DNA from: Streptomyces sp. NRRL B-24085
Lineage (GTDB): Bacteria > Actinomycetota > Actinomycetes > Streptomycetales > Streptomycetaceae
Direction: 5' to 3'
Assembly: GCF_001282115.1 (NCBI RefSeq)
Contig: NZ_LJBR01000125.1
Location: 1 to 59,035, forward strand
DNA length: 59,035 nucleotides
Within the stretch, counting starts at the first letter, position 1; each line of letters starts with the position of its first letter. Position numbers and translations under genes: made by a program. Under the pieces are notes generated by a model. It did no database searches, was not told the origin of the DNA, and saw only the letters and a list, made by a program, of their open reading frames with translations. Positions 1 to 9,585 of the stretch are shown piece after piece.

Positions 1-88
1 GGGGCACGGAGGGCCGGGACCGCGTACGCCCCCACGGACGGCCGCCGCCCCTCTCACACCCGACCCCGCGCTCTCGTGGAGCGCCGCC

Positions 89-934
89 GTGCCCCCGCAC
101 ACCACAACTCCCGGCGGCGGGCGGCCCGTCGTGTCGTTCGGGGAGCCCGAGGTCGGGTACAGGGAGCGGTCGTGGGCGGTGCGGATCCCGCCCCGGATCG
201 CCGCCGTGGCCGCGTGTGTCGTCCTCGGGCTGGGGCTCATCGGCGGTGCCGTGACCGGGAGTTGGCTGATCGGGGACTCCGGGGACGAGGCCGGCGGCGA
301 CACCTTCGCCCAGGCCGGCGAACTGTGGCACAGCGTGCCCGTCGACCGGCTGTTCCCGCCGACCGTGGACGGCCAGGGCGCCGGGCCCGGCGGAGCCGAC
401 CGCACCTGGACACGGATCGCCGTCGCCCCCGACAGCGGCTGCCAGGACGCCTTCGACCCCCTGCTGCGCAAGGCCCTCGCCCCCGTCGGCTGCGAACGCC
501 TCCTGCGGGCCACCTACACGGACGCCACCCAGAGCTATGTCACCACCGTCGGCCTGCTCTTCACCGACGCCGACGCCACCGCCATGCGCGACCTGGACAC
601 CCGCTTCACCCGGGAGGGACTCGACACCCGCACCGACCTGATGCCCCTCCCGTACGCCGCGAAGGACACCCTCGCGGCGGGGTTCGGCGCCCGGCAGCGG
701 GCCTCCTGGACGATCTCCGTCCTCACCGACGCCCCGGTCGTCGCCTACGCCGTCTCCGGCTGGGCGGACGGCCGGACGGTCGACAGCCCGGAGCCCGCCG
801 AGAAGGCCATGCAGTCCGGCGACACCACCCCCGCCGCCCAGGCCGGCCTGGGCAACGAGGCCCAGGGCCTGGCCGACCGTGTCGAACGCGCCCTGCGCAA
901 GACCGTCTCCTCGCCCCCGGAGCAGCCCTCATGA
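89..934 (+). CDS. Membrane-anchored protein of unknown function, coupled to mycosin
   Basis: A 281-residue protein if translation starts at GTG 89, which has a TGGAG-like ribosome binding site eight bases upstream. The same frame stays open to the left edge of the window, so a start further upstream cannot be excluded. One hydrophobic segment lies at about residues 35-60, with a short cytoplasmic N-terminus and a long extracytoplasmic part that includes two cysteines close together (around residues 117 and 133). No catalytic motif is visible. The last base triplets overlap the mycosin start by 4 nt (ATGA), so the two are translationally coupled. It may be an accessory protein of the mycosin or of a type VII secretion locus lying left of the window. 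That role is inferred from position only. Confidence 0.72.
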   Translation: MPPHTTTPGGGRPVVSFGEPEVGYRERSWAVRIPPRIAAVAACVVLGLGLIGGAVTGSWLIGDSGDEAGGDTFAQAGELWHSVPVDRLFPPTVDGQGAGPGGADRTWTRIAVAPDSGCQDAFDPLLRKALAPVGCERLLRATYTDATQSYVTTVGLLFTDADATAMRDLDTRFTREGLDTRTDLMPLPYAAKDTLAAGFGARQRASWTISVLTDAPVVAYAVSGWADGRTVDSPEPAEKAMQSGDTTPAAQAGLGNEAQGLADRVERALRKTVSSPPEQPS

Positions 935-2115
935 GCGTCACCACCCGCAGGGCAGGGTTCCTGGGCGTCCTCCTCGCCGCCTCCGTCGCCCTCGTCCCGC
1001 CCACCGCCGCCCACGCCGACGGCATCCGCGCCAAGCAGTGGGCGCTGGACGCCATGCACACCCAGCAGGCCTGGCAGACCACCAAGGGCGCCGGCGTCAC
1101 CGTCGCCGTCCTGGACACCGGTGTGGAGAACGACCACCCCGACCTCGTCGGCAACGTCCTCACCGGCAAGGACATGATCGGCTTCGGCGCCACCCGCGGC
1201 GACCGCTCCTGGGCCCGGCACGGCACCGCCATGGCCGGCATCATCGCCGGTCACGGACACGGCGTCGGCAACGGCGACGGGGTCATGGGCATCGCACCCG
1301 AGGCCAAGATCCTCCCCGTCCGGGTGATCCTGGAGGACGGCGACCCGGCCCGCGCCAAGGCCCGCAACACCCGGGGCAACGCCCTCGCCGAGGGCATCCG
1401 CTGGGCCGCCGACCACGGCGCCGACGTCATCAACCTCTCCCTCGGCGACGACTCGGCCTCCGCGCACCCCGAGGCCGGTGAGGACGACGCCGTGCAGTAC
1501 GCGCTCAAGAAGGGCGCCGTCGTGGTCGCCTCGGCGGGCAACGGCGGGGAGAAGGGCGACCACATCTCCTACCCGGCCGCCTACCCGGGCGTCATCGCCG
1601 CCACCGCCGTGGACAAGTTCGGCACCCGCGCCTCCTTCTCCACCCGCCGCTGGTACGCCACGGTCGCCGCACCCGGTGACGACGTGGTCATCGCCGACCC
1701 CGACCACAAGTACTACGAGGGGTGGGGGACCAGCGCGGCCTCCGCGTTCGTGTCGGGCGCGGCCGCCCTCGTCAAGGCAGCCCACCCCGAGCTGACGCCC
1801 GCGCAGATCAAGCGCCTCCTGGAGGACACGGCCCGCAACGCCCCCGCCGGCGGCCGCGACGACTCCCGGGGCTTCGGCTTCGTCGACCCGGCGGCCGCGC
1901 TCAAGGCGGCGGCCCGCCTCAAGCCGGAGGGCCTGCAACCGGCCTCCTACGGCGAGAAGTACTTCGGCTCCGGCCCCGACACCGCCGACTCGGGTGACGA
2001 CACGGCCAGTTGGGCGGCCCCGCTGGCGGGCGGCTTCGGCGTCGCCCTGCTGGTCGTCGCGGTGGTCCTGTGGCGGGGCCGTCGCGGTCCCCGGCGGTCC
2101 CACGAGGGTTTCTGA
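931..2115 (+). CDS. mycP: Type VII secretion-associated serine protease (mycosin)
   Basis: A 394-residue subtilisin-family (S8) protease. The N-terminus carries a Sec-type signal peptide ending near AHAD (about residue 30). The catalytic triad is visible as D62 in VLDTGV, H97 in RHGTAMAG and S268 in GTSAAS. A single C-terminal membrane helix (about residues 355-378) is followed by an Arg-rich cytoplasmic tail, the usual mycosin topology with the protease domain outside. In type VII (ESX) systems mycosins associate with the membrane complex and process some substrates. The ATG at 931 overlaps the stop of the upstream membrane protein by 4 nt. The eccB/C/D/E partners are not in this window and would have to lie to the left. 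Family assignment is strong; the specific secretion role follows from the family. Confidence 0.9.
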   Translation: MSVTTRRAGFLGVLLAASVALVPPTAAHADGIRAKQWALDAMHTQQAWQTTKGAGVTVAVLDTGVENDHPDLVGNVLTGKDMIGFGATRGDRSWARHGTAMAGIIAGHGHGVGNGDGVMGIAPEAKILPVRVILEDGDPARAKARNTRGNALAEGIRWAADHGADVINLSLGDDSASAHPEAGEDDAVQYALKKGAVVVASAGNGGEKGDHISYPAAYPGVIAATAVDKFGTRASFSTRRWYATVAAPGDDVVIADPDHKYYEGWGTSAASAFVSGAAALVKAAHPELTPAQIKRLLEDTARNAPAGGRDDSRGFGFVDPAAALKAAARLKPEGLQPASYGEKYFGSGPDTADSGDDTASWAAPLAGGFGVALLVVAVVLWRGRRGPRRSHEGF

Positions 2116-2129
2116 GGCGGGAACGCAGC

Positions 2130-3134
2130 TCAGTCGGCCACCGCGGCCGCGCTGGTCGCGGAGGCGGACGTGGCCCCACCGGTGGGCTCCTCACCCGCGA
2201 ACACCGACACCGCCGCCCTCGCCGCCGCCTCCACCAGCGAAATCCCCTTCGCCTGCGTGGAGTTGCCGTCGGACAGCACGGCCACCAGGCAGTCGCGCCC
2301 GGCCACCGTCACCCGCCCGATGCTGTTGACGTCCCACAGCCCGGTCGTGCTGCGTGGCAGCCACCCGTTCTTCAGCGCCCACCCGGACCCGTCGGCCGCC
2401 GCCGACACGCCCCAGCGCTGATCGGCCTCGATCTGCCCCATCAGCCCTTGGACGTACGACCGAGAGGTCTCGCTCAGCTCCGAGCCCTCCCCGAACACCT
2501 GCTGGAGCAGGGCGAGTTGGTCGGCGGCCGTGGTCCGGGTCAGCCCCCACAGCGCCCCGTCGCCGCCCTCGGTGCCGGTCAGCCCGAACCGCTCGTTGGC
2601 GGCGTCGAGCCCCGCGGCCCGCCCGATGACGTCCCACAGCGCGGACGCCGCGGTGTTGTCACTGTTCTCGATCATCGTCGTGGCGTACGCCTTCTCCCGC
2701 GCGCTCAGAGACGTTCCCGCCTCCTGGTGCCGGAGCAGCAGCGCCGCCAGGATGTCGACCTTCACGATGCTCGCCGTGTCGAAGACGCCGTCGCCGTGGA
2801 CCGCGCTGTCGCCCGACTCCAGGTCGAGCACCGCCACCGAGACCCTCTGCTCGCCCGTCACGTCCACCGCCTTCATGGCGTCGGCCAGCAGTTCGTCGGG
2901 ATCCACCACCGGTTCCGCCACGGCAGCCTCCTGGGTCGTGGTCGCCGACGAGGGCGAGAGCGACGGCGTCGCCGCTGACGATACGGCGCCCACCGGGGAG
3001 TGCGCCCGCGCCTTCACGTACACGGTCCCGCCGGCCGTGGCGCCCACGACGGCGACGACGGCGAGCGCGGTGTGCAGCACAGGCCGTCGACGGGATCTGC
3101 GGGCGCGGCGGCGGACGGCTCTGGAGGACTCCAT
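2130..3134 (-). CDS. Serine hydrolase, beta-lactamase/transpeptidase fold
   Basis: A 334-residue protein with a basic N-terminus (many Arg in residues 5-17), a membrane segment at about 20-40 and a Ser/Thr/Ala-rich linker to about residue 75, followed by a class A beta-lactamase-like domain. The active-site motifs are S122-x-x-K125 (SIVK), S158-D-N160 (SDN) and a KNG box in place of KTG near the C-terminus. A classical class A Glu166 region is not obvious, so it may be a penicillin-recognising carboxypeptidase-like hydrolase, or inactive on beta-lactams, rather than a resistance enzyme. It is probably tethered to the outer face of the membrane. The gene converges on the mycosin gene with only 14 bp between them, and is read from its own promoter at 3167-3195. 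Confidence 0.82.
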   Translation of the reverse strand: MESSRAVRRRARRSRRRPVLHTALAVVAVVGATAGGTVYVKARAHSPVGAVSSAATPSLSPSSATTTQEAAVAEPVVDPDELLADAMKAVDVTGEQRVSVAVLDLESGDSAVHGDGVFDTASIVKVDILAALLLRHQEAGTSLSAREKAYATTMIENSDNTAASALWDVIGRAAGLDAANERFGLTGTEGGDGALWGLTRTTAADQLALLQQVFGEGSELSETSRSYVQGLMGQIEADQRWGVSAAADGSGWALKNGWLPRSTTGLWDVNSIGRVTVAGRDCLVAVLSDGNSTQAKGISLVEAAARAAVSVFAGEEPTGGATSASATSAAAVAD

Positions 3135-3166
3135 GGCGCCGATGCTCGGGCCGCCGACTGTGCGGG

Positions 3167-3195
3167 CCGTTAGACGGACGTCAGAAGTGTGTCAA
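3167..3195 (-). promoter_or_regulatory. Promoter of the serine hydrolase gene
   Basis: On the minus strand a perfect -35 TTGACA (3195-3190) is followed after 17 nt by TAACGG (3172-3167) as -10. This fits the HrdB-type spacing. Transcription would start about 25-30 nt before the ATG at 3134. The site lies in the divergent gap with the SseB-domain gene. Confidence 0.55.
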
Positions 3196-3284
3196 CGAAC
3201 GCTGAGAAACCCGTGAAAGCCGTCACGGGCCCGTTTCCGGGCCCGCACAACCGCAGCAGCAAGCCCCCTATAGGGTCGGTGACC

Positions 3285-4016
3285 GTGGCGAACAAGAACA
3301 TTCCCGACCCCGGTTTCTCCGATGATGACGGCTCCGCCGATCCCCGGCTGAGCGCGGCGCTCGCGGCCTGGGCCGAGGACCGCGCCGCCGTGGGCCCCGT
3401 CCTGGAGGCCCTCAAGGACGCCCGGCTGCTCGTCCCCGTGGTCGCCGTGCTCGGCGAGGTCGAGGAGGACGAGAACGGACTGCGCCGCGAGAAGACCAGC
3501 GACATGGCCGTACCGACGCTGAAGGCCGGATCCCGGACCGCCCTGCCGGCCTTCACCTCCACCGACTCGCTGGCCCGCTGGGACCCCGAGGCCCGCCCCG
3601 TCGCCGTACCCCTGCACCAGGCGCTCCAGGCCGCCGCGCACGAGAAGGCCGACACCGTCGTACTGGATCTGGCGGGTCCGGTGCCCTTCGAGCTGACCGG
3701 TCCCGCGCTGCTCGCGCTCGCCGAGGGCCGCGTGGACGCCGACCCGCTGGCCGACCCGGCCGTGATCGGGGCCGTACGGGACGCCGTGGCCGCCGAGCCC
3801 GCCGTGCTCCGCGCCCACCTCGGGCCGGGGCAGGCCGACGGCACCCTGGCCCTCGTGCTGGAGCCGTCCGCCGCGCCCGCTGAGGCCGCGCGGGCCGTCG
3901 CCGAGCGCCTCGCCGCCGACGAGACACTGCGGGCCCGCCTGGTGCGCGGCCTCGACCTGGCACTGCTGCCGGCCGGGGCCACGCCTCCGGGCGAGCCCTT
4001 GTATGTACGGGGATGA
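3285..4016 (+). CDS. SseB-domain protein
   Basis: A 243-residue acidic protein beginning VANKNIPDPGF. It matches the SseB-family proteins that precede infC in Streptomyces; SseB was named after an enterobacterial gene, and the function in actinobacteria is unknown. No signal peptide or membrane helix is visible. I chose GTG 3285 because a TAGGGT -10 element (3271-3276) ends 8 nt before it and there is no good Shine-Dalgarno sequence, so the transcript may be leaderless; GTG 3279 is an alternative. A frame running further upstream exists but has no start signal. The gene converges with the DUF1844 gene, one base after its stop. Confidence 0.8.
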   Translation: MANKNIPDPGFSDDDGSADPRLSAALAAWAEDRAAVGPVLEALKDARLLVPVVAVLGEVEEDENGLRREKTSDMAVPTLKAGSRTALPAFTSTDSLARWDPEARPVAVPLHQALQAAAHEKADTVVLDLAGPVPFELTGPALLALAEGRVDADPLADPAVIGAVRDAVAAEPAVLRAHLGPGQADGTLALVLEPSAAPAEAARAVAERLAADETLRARLVRGLDLALLPAGATPPGEPLYVRG

Positions 4017-4017
4017 G

Positions 4018-4392
4018 CTAGCCGTAGACCGGCCCGGTGTACTTCTCACCGGGGCCCTGGCCCGGCTCGTCCGGGACCAGGGAGGCCTCGCGGAAGGCGA
4101 GCTGGAGGGACTTCAGGCCGTCCCGGAGCGGGGCCGCGTGGAAGGAGCTGATCTCCGTCGCGCTGCCGTCCAGCAGACCGGCGAGGGCGTGGATCAGCTT
4201 GCGGGCCTCGTCCAGGTCCTTGTACTTGTCGCCCTCCTCGGTCAGACCGAGCTTCACGGCGGCGGCGCTCATCAGATTGACGGCGACCGTCACGATCACC
4301 TCGACGGCCGGGACCTCGGCGATGTCGCGGGTCATCTCGTCGAAGTCGGGGGAGCCGGGGGAGCCGGCGGACGGGGGAGGGGTGTCACTCAT
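4018..4392 (-). CDS. DUF1844 family protein
   Basis: A 124-residue protein, MSDTPPP..., with a Pro/Ser/Gly-rich N-terminus and a DUF1844 core (about residues 20-95: DFDEMTRDIAEVPAVEVI ... LGL ... DLDEARKLIHAL). The family has no established function, but in actinobacteria it sits next to infC almost invariably, here divergently. ATG 4392 is preferred over ATG 4401 because a TATCGT -10 box (4405-4400) ends 7 nt before it, the spacing of a leaderless mRNA; no ribosome binding site is seen. Confidence 0.85.
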   Translation of the reverse strand: MSDTPPPSAGSPGSPDFDEMTRDIAEVPAVEVIVTVAVNLMSAAAVKLGLTEEGDKYKDLDEARKLIHALAGLLDGSATEISSFHAAPLRDGLKSLQLAFREASLVPDEPGQGPGEKYTGPVYG

Positions 4393-4423
4393 GCCCCACA
4401 CGATAGGGCCCGGTGCACGCCGG

Positions 4424-4678
4424 TTCGCACCACCCCCTGGATGCTGCTAACCTTGTGTGACGACCGGCCGGACACGCATGTGTGAAAGTGTGACCGGCCC
4501 ACAAGTGGAGGCTCCGATCTCCCACCCGACCGCCCCCTGGGACGGCGGGTCACCCCGGTCAGGCGGTCACCATCGTTCCGTACGGACGATGGAGTCGCCC
4601 GAAAGCGCGCCCCGCGGCATCGCGGCGGTGCTCCGGCAGTGTTTGGAGCCCCGTCTGTGATCGTCCGGGGCATTTTTT
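4424..4678 (+). promoter_or_regulatory. infC 5' leader: promoter, hairpins and attenuator
   Basis: A 369-nt gene-free stretch lies between the DUF1844 start and infC. A promoter can be drawn as TTCGCA (4424-4429), 18 nt, TAACCT (4448-4453). The roughly 300-nt leader that follows contains an imperfect GTGGAG/CTCCCAC stem (4505-4525), a strong stem CCATCG-T-TCCG/CGGA-CGATGG (4570-4592), and an intrinsic terminator (4648-4678). No plus-strand gene lies upstream for the terminator to end, so it most likely attenuates infC-rpmI-rplT. Long regulated leaders before infC-rpmI-rplT are known in other bacteria (for example the L20 leader of Firmicutes). Whether this leader senses L20, IF3 or something else cannot be told from sequence. 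Confidence 0.55.
4648..4678 (+). terminator. Intrinsic terminator/attenuator in infC leader
   Basis: Stem GCCCCG (4648-4653) pairs with CGGGGC (4666-4671) and is followed by A and six T residues (4673-4678). A real U-tract is unusual in this GC-rich genome and supports function. It ends 83 nt before the infC start codon. Confidence 0.7.
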
Positions 4679-4761
4679 GTGCTTCGGCGCGGTTAGGTCT
4701 ACGAAAAAGACATACGCGGCTGTCCGCCAGACCGCCGTGTGGTGCTAACCGAGGAGGATCC

Positions 4762-5433
4762 ATCAGCGCCGAGCCCCGCATCAACGACCGGATTCGCGTT
4801 CCCGAGGTGCGACTTGTCGGTCCCAGTGGCGAGCAGGTGGGCATCGTCCCGCTGGCCAAGGCACTGGAGCTTGCGCAGGAGTACGACCTGGACCTGGTCG
4901 AGGTCGCGGCGAACGCCCGTCCGCCCGTGTGCAAGCTCATGGACTACGGGAAGTTCAAGTACGAGTCGGCCATGAAGGCCCGTGAGGCGCGCAAGAACCA
5001 GGCGCACACGGTCATCAAGGAGATGAAGCTCCGGCCGAAGATCGACCCGCACGACTATGACACCAAGAAGGGTCACGTCGTCCGGTTCCTCAAGCAGGGC
5101 GACAAGGTCAAGATCACGATCATGTTCCGTGGTCGCGAGCAGTCCCGGCCCGAGCTGGGCTACCGACTGCTCCAGCGGCTCGCGGAGGACGTGGCCGACC
5201 TCGGGTTCGTGGAGTCGAACCCGAAGCAGGACGGCCGGAACATGATCATGGTTCTCGGTCCGCACAAGAAGAAGACCGAGGCGATGGCCGAGGCCCGCCA
5301 GGCGCAGGAAGCCCGCAAGGCAGACGCGAAGGCCAACCCTGGCAAGTCGCAGAACGCCGCGGAGTCCGACCACGTCGAGGACGCGGCCGGAGCCGAGACC
5401 GAGGCCCCGGCAGAGGCTTCCGCCGAGGCGTGA
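4762..5433 (+). CDS. infC: Translation initiation factor IF-3, AUC start
   Basis: IF-3 prevents premature 50S joining and discriminates against non-canonical start codons and wrong initiator tRNA. The protein (223 residues from AUC) has the N-terminal domain from [14 protein letters not shown], the lysine-rich linker, and the C-terminal domain with KLRPKID and FRGRE. It then has an Actinobacteria-type acidic Ala/Glu-rich tail of about 45 residues. The reading frame begins at ATC 4762, four bases after a strong GAGGAGG (4751-4757). There is no in-frame ATG or GTG near it. AUC/AUU/AUA starts are a hallmark of infC and make the gene self-regulating, because IF-3 rejects its own start codon. It heads the infC-rpmI-rplT operon. 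Confidence 0.93.
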   Translation: MSAEPRINDRIRVPEVRLVGPSGEQVGIVPLAKALELAQEYDLDLVEVAANARPPVCKLMDYGKFKYESAMKAREARKNQAHTVIKEMKLRPKIDPHDYDTKKGHVVRFLKQGDKVKITIMFRGREQSRPELGYRLLQRLAEDVADLGFVESNPKQDGRNMIMVLGPHKKKTEAMAEARQAQEARKADAKANPGKSQNAAESDHVEDAAGAETEAPAEASAEA

Positions 5434-5438
5434 CCCCC

Positions 5439-5510
5439 GGGGACTCGCGTCCCCAGGACACAACCGATACAAGAGCGACGCTCACAGTGCCCGGTTCCAG
5501 GACCGGGCAC
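5439..5510 (+). promoter_or_regulatory. Two hairpins between infC and rpmI
   Basis: GGGGAC/GTCCCC with a TCGC loop (5439-5454) is followed by a perfect 9-bp stem GTGCCCGGT/ACCGGGCAC with a 6-nt loop (5487-5510). No U-tract follows, so these look more like mRNA processing, stabilising or ribosomal-protein binding structures than terminators. Confidence 0.35.
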
Positions 5511-5542
5511 CGGAGCGCCACCGACGAGGAGAGAACGGCGCT

Positions 5543-5737
5543 ATGCCGAAGAACAAGTCGCACAGCGGTGCCAGCAAGCGCTTCAAGATCACCGGCTCCG
5601 GCAAGGTGCTCCGCGAGCGTGCCGGCAAGCGCCACCTGCTCGAGCACAAGTCGTCCCGCGTGACGCGTCGCCTCACCGGCAACGCCGAGATGGCCCCGGG
5701 CGACGCCGCGAAGATCAAGAAGCTTCTCGGCAAGTGA
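5543..5737 (+). CDS. rpmI: 50S ribosomal protein L35
   Basis: 64 residues, [21 protein letters not shown]..., the normal L35 length and very basic composition, including HLLEHKSS and the [12 protein letters not shown]-terminus. A GAGGAG ribosome binding site lies about 10 nt before the ATG. It lies between infC and rplT, as in nearly all bacteria, and is expected to be co-transcribed with both. Confidence 0.97.
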   Translation: MPKNKSHSGASKRFKITGSGKVLRERAGKRHLLEHKSSRVTRRLTGNAEMAPGDAAKIKKLLGK

Positions 5738-5834
5738 GGCCGGGCGCCCAGCGCCTGAAGCACCTCTAGACCGGGACCCAATCGATACCGGGTCGTGTGA
5801 GTCCAACCACGGCCCCGCTACAAGGAGTTAACAA

Positions 5835-6218
5835 GTGGCACGCGTCAAGCGGGCAGTCAACGCCCACAAGAAGCGCCGGGCGATCCTCGAGGCGGCCTCC
5901 GGCTACCGCGGTCAGCGTTCGCGCCTGTACCGCAAGGCCAAGGAGCAGGTCACCCACTCGCTGGTCTACAACTACAACGACCGCAAGAAGCGCAAGGGTG
6001 ACTTCCGCCAGCTGTGGATCCAGCGCATCAACGCCGCTGCCCGCGCCAACGGCATCACGTACAACCGCTTCATCCAGGGTCTGAAGGCCGCGAACATCGA
6101 GGTCGACCGCAAGATCCTGGCCGAGCTGGCCGTCAACGACGCGACCGCGTTCGCCGCGCTGGTCGAGGTCGCGCAGAAGGCCCTGCCGGCGGACGTCAAC
6201 GCCCCCAAGGCCGCGTGA
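5835..6218 (+). CDS. rplT: 50S ribosomal protein L20
   Basis: 127 residues starting at GTG 5835 with AAGGAG about 8 nt upstream. [14 protein letters not shown] at the N-terminus and the RLYRKAKEQ and [10 protein letters not shown] motifs are diagnostic of L20. L20 is needed early in 50S assembly and in several bacteria represses its own operon by binding leader mRNA. The 97-nt gap after rpmI contains a weak GACCC/GGGTC stem. The gene is followed by a strong terminator. Confidence 0.97.
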   Translation: MARVKRAVNAHKKRRAILEAASGYRGQRSRLYRKAKEQVTHSLVYNYNDRKKRKGDFRQLWIQRINAAARANGITYNRFIQGLKAANIEVDRKILAELAVNDATAFAALVEVAQKALPADVNAPKAA

Positions 6219-6252
6219 CGCTGTCGTAGGCCACGAGCCGACGTGACATGAG

Positions 6253-6282
6253 GGACCCGCAGGCTTTCGGGCTTGCGGGTCC
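6253..6282 (+). terminator. Terminator of the infC-rpmI-rplT operon
   Basis: Perfect 9-bp stem GGACCCGCA/TGCGGGTCC with a 12-nt loop, followed by TGTTGTG. It lies 34 nt after the rplT stop and 19 nt before the next start. Confidence 0.7.
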
Positions 6283-6301
6283 TGTTGTGTAGTTATCGAA
6301 A

Positions 6302-7156
<855 letters not shown>

Positions 7157-7205
7157 GGTGACCAGCTCGGGGGCCCCTCAGACGCCTGAGAGGTGGGGTG
7201 CGGGG

Positions 7206-8324
7206 ATGAGTGTCGGCACGAGGAGCGCGCGGGGCGCGTCCGAGGCCTGTGCCGGTGGTCTCGCCGAGCTCGGCATCGATCCCGACGAGCTGCCCGACGG
7301 CCTCGTCGTCGCGGACGAGCAGGGCCGTGTGATCTGCTTCAACGCCGCCGCGGCCCGGATCACCGCCCTGCCCGCCGGGGACGCCCTCGGCCAGCGGCTG
7401 GAGAAGGCCCTGCCGTTAGAGGACCTGGAGGGGCGGCGCTGGTGGCAGGTGACCGACCCGTACGGCGGGCTCGCGATCCGCAGGCGACAGCCCGAGCGGA
7501 ACCTGCTGCTGCCCGGCGGCCGTGAGGTGCTGGTCGCCGCCCAGTACGTGCGCACCGAGCCGACGGGCCCCGTCCACCGGGTCGTGGTGACCCTCCGGGA
7601 CACCGAGGCCCGCCGCCGCACCGAGCGCAGCCACGCCGAGCTGATCGCCACCGTGGCCCACGAGCTGCGCTCCCCGCTGACCTCCGTCAAGGGCTTCACC
7701 GCGACCCTCCTCGCCAAGTGGGAGAGGTTCACTGACGACCAGAAGCGGCTGATGCTGGAGACCGTCGACGCGGACGCCGACCGGGTCACCCGGCTCATCG
7801 CCGAACTGCTGGACATCTCGCGCATCGACTCCGGGCGACTTGAGGTCAGGCGCCAGCCCGTCGACATCGGCGCCGCCGTCGGCCGCCACATCCAGGCCTA
7901 CGTCGCCGCGGGACTCGCCGCCGACCGCTTCCTGCTCCGGCTCGAACAGCCGCTCCCGGCGCTCTGGGCCGACCCCGACAAGATCGACCAGGTGCTCAGC
8001 AACCTGCTCGAAAATGCGGTGCGGCACGGCGAGGGAACCGTCACCATTGACATCACGCCCACGGCGTCCCCCCGCGAGGGGGAGGACACCGGCACGTCGG
8101 TCACGGTGAGCGACGAGGGTCCCGGCATCCCGGAGGAGTCCATGAACCGCGTCTTCACCCGCTTCTGGCGGGGCAGCAAGCGCGGTGGCACCGGCCTCGG
8201 GCTCTACATCGTCAAGGGCATCGTCGAGGCCCACGGCGGCACCATCACGGTCGGCCGCGGCCCCCAGGGCGGCGCCGAGTTCCGATTTACGTTGCCCGTG
8301 AGCGCTCCGGCCTATCTGAGCTGA
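7206..8324 (+). CDS. PAS-domain sensor histidine kinase with a TTA codon
   Basis: A 372-residue soluble kinase with no membrane segment. It has a PAS domain at about residues 18-135 (LPDGLVVADEQGRVICFNAAA). The HisKA domain follows, with phospho-acceptor H152 in VAHELRSP, and the HATPase domain has N (LLENAVRHG), G1 (VSDEGPGIP), F (FTRFWRG) and G2 (GGTGLGLYIVK) boxes. The ATG at 7206 has GAGGTGGGG upstream. Codon 71 (7416-7418) is TTA, so translation should depend on the bldA leucyl-tRNA and thus on development. No response regulator is adjacent, making it an orphan kinase. It lies between the rRNA methyltransferase and pheS. Confidence 0.9.
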   Translation: MSVGTRSARGASEACAGGLAELGIDPDELPDGLVVADEQGRVICFNAAAARITALPAGDALGQRLEKALPLEDLEGRRWWQVTDPYGGLAIRRRQPERNLLLPGGREVLVAAQYVRTEPTGPVHRVVVTLRDTEARRRTERSHAELIATVAHELRSPLTSVKGFTATLLAKWERFTDDQKRLMLETVDADADRVTRLIAELLDISRIDSGRLEVRRQPVDIGAAVGRHIQAYVAAGLAADRFLLRLEQPLPALWADPDKIDQVLSNLLENAVRHGEGTVTIDITPTASPREGEDTGTSVTVSDEGPGIPEESMNRVFTRFWRGSKRGGTGLGLYIVKGIVEAHGGTITVGRGPQGGAEFRFTLPVSAPAYLS

Positions 8325-8463
8325 GTGCCCGCGGGCGCATCCGTACATCCCCACCCCGTTAGACTCGGCCTTTGGCACCCATGTGTCCCATGGACGGCCC
8401 TCTGACCTCTGAGTGAGTCGGTGACGGGGACCTTCAGCCAGCCAATCGGAAGCACGGGAAGAG

Positions 8464-9585
8464 ATGTCGGCACCGAACAAGTCGTACGACCCTGTAGAGG
8501 TCGAGGCCCTGAAACCGGAAGAGATCGAGCGCATGCGGGAGGAGGCGCTCGCCGCCTTCGCCGCCGCGGACTCCCTCGAAGCGCTCCAGGAGGCCAAGGT
8601 CGCCCACACCGGGGGCACCTCCCCGCTGGCCCTCGCCAACCGCGAGATCGGCGCCCTGCCCCCGCACGCCAAGGCCGCCGCCGGCAAGCTCGTCGGCCAG
8701 GCCCGGGGCGCGGTGAACAAGGCCCTCGCCGGCCGGCAGGCCGAACTGGAGGAGGAGCGCGACCAGCGGGTGCTGGTCGAGGAGGCCGTGGACGTCACCC
8801 TGCCGTACGACCGCGTACCGGCCGGCGCCCGCCACCCGCTCACCACGCTCTCCGAGCGCATCGAGGACGTCTTCGTGGCCATGGGCTACGAGGTCGCCGA
8901 GGGGCCGCAGGTCGAGGCCGAGTGGTTCAACTTCGACGCGCTCAACATCGGCCCGGACCACCCGGCCCGCGGTGAGCAGGACACCTTCTTCGTCGAGGGC
9001 CCCCAGGGCGGCACCGAGTCCGGAGTCGTGCTGCGCACCCACACCTCGCCCGTGCAGATCCGTTCGCTGCTCTCGCGCGACCTGCCCGTGTACGTGATCT
9101 GCCCCGGGGTCGTCTACCGCACCGACGAGCTGGACGCCACGCACACCCCGGTCTTCCGCCAGGTCGAGCTGCTGGCCGTCGACGAGGGCCTCACCATGGC
9201 CGACCTCAAGGGCACCATGGACCACATGGTCCAGGCCCTGTTCGGCGAGGGCATGAAGACCCGGCTGCGCCCGAACTTCTTCCCCTTCACCGAGCCGTCC
9301 GCCGAGATGGACATGGTGTGCTACGTCTGCCGCGGCGAGTCCGTCGGCAACCCCGACCGCCCCTGCCGCACCTGCTCCTCCGAGGGCTGGATCGAGCTGG
9401 GCGGCTGCGGGATGGTCAACCCCAAGGTGCTGACCGCCTGTGGCGTCGACCCGCAGAAGTACAGCGGCTTCGCCTTCGGGTTCGGCATCGAGCGGATGCT
9501 GATGTTCCGCCACAACGTCGAGGACATGCGAGACATGGTCGAGGGTGACGTCCGGTTCACCCGGCCGTTCGGGATGGAGATCTGA
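8464..9585 (+). CDS. pheS: Phenylalanyl-tRNA synthetase alpha subunit
   Basis: A 373-residue class II aminoacyl-tRNA synthetase catalytic subunit. It has an N-terminal coiled-coil arm (residues 15-100), then the class II core with motif 2 ([11 protein letters not shown]), [12 protein letters not shown], and the C-terminal [13 protein letters not shown] (motif 3). It charges tRNA-Phe as an alpha2-beta2 complex with PheT. The ATG has only a weak GGGAAGAG upstream. A TAGACT -10-like box (8359-8364) lies about 100 nt upstream. The stop overlaps the pheT start (TGATG), so the two subunits are translationally coupled. Confidence 0.97.
   Translation: MSAPNKSYDPVEVEALKPEEIERMREEALAAFAAADSLEALQEAKVAHTGGTSPLALANREIGALPPHAKAAAGKLVGQARGAVNKALAGRQAELEEERDQRVLVEEAVDVTLPYDRVPAGARHPLTTLSERIEDVFVAMGYEVAEGPQVEAEWFNFDALNIGPDHPARGEQDTFFVEGPQGGTESGVVLRTHTSPVQIRSLLSRDLPVYVICPGVVYRTDELDATHTPVFRQVELLAVDEGLTMADLKGTMDHMVQALFGEGMKTRLRPNFFPFTEPSAEMDMVCYVCRGESVGNPDRPCRTCSSEGWIELGGCGMVNPKVLTACGVDPQKYSGFAFGFGIERMLMFRHNVEDMRDMVEGDVRFTRPFGMEI

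Noticed and set aside
2130..3134. Calling this a beta-lactamase resistance gene
   Set aside because: SxxK and SDN are present, but KTG is KNG and the general-base Glu region is not evident. Serine hydrolase is the safe call.
4457..4660. 67-codon open frame in the infC leader, ending in the terminator loop
   Set aside because: Starts without a ribosome binding site, overlaps the strong hairpins, and shows no protein-like composition. The leader RNA structures explain the region better.
8325..8463. Possible T-box or Phe-rich leader peptide before pheS
   Set aside because: No T-box core, no terminator/antiterminator pair, and the only short frame (from 8379) has no Phe codon.
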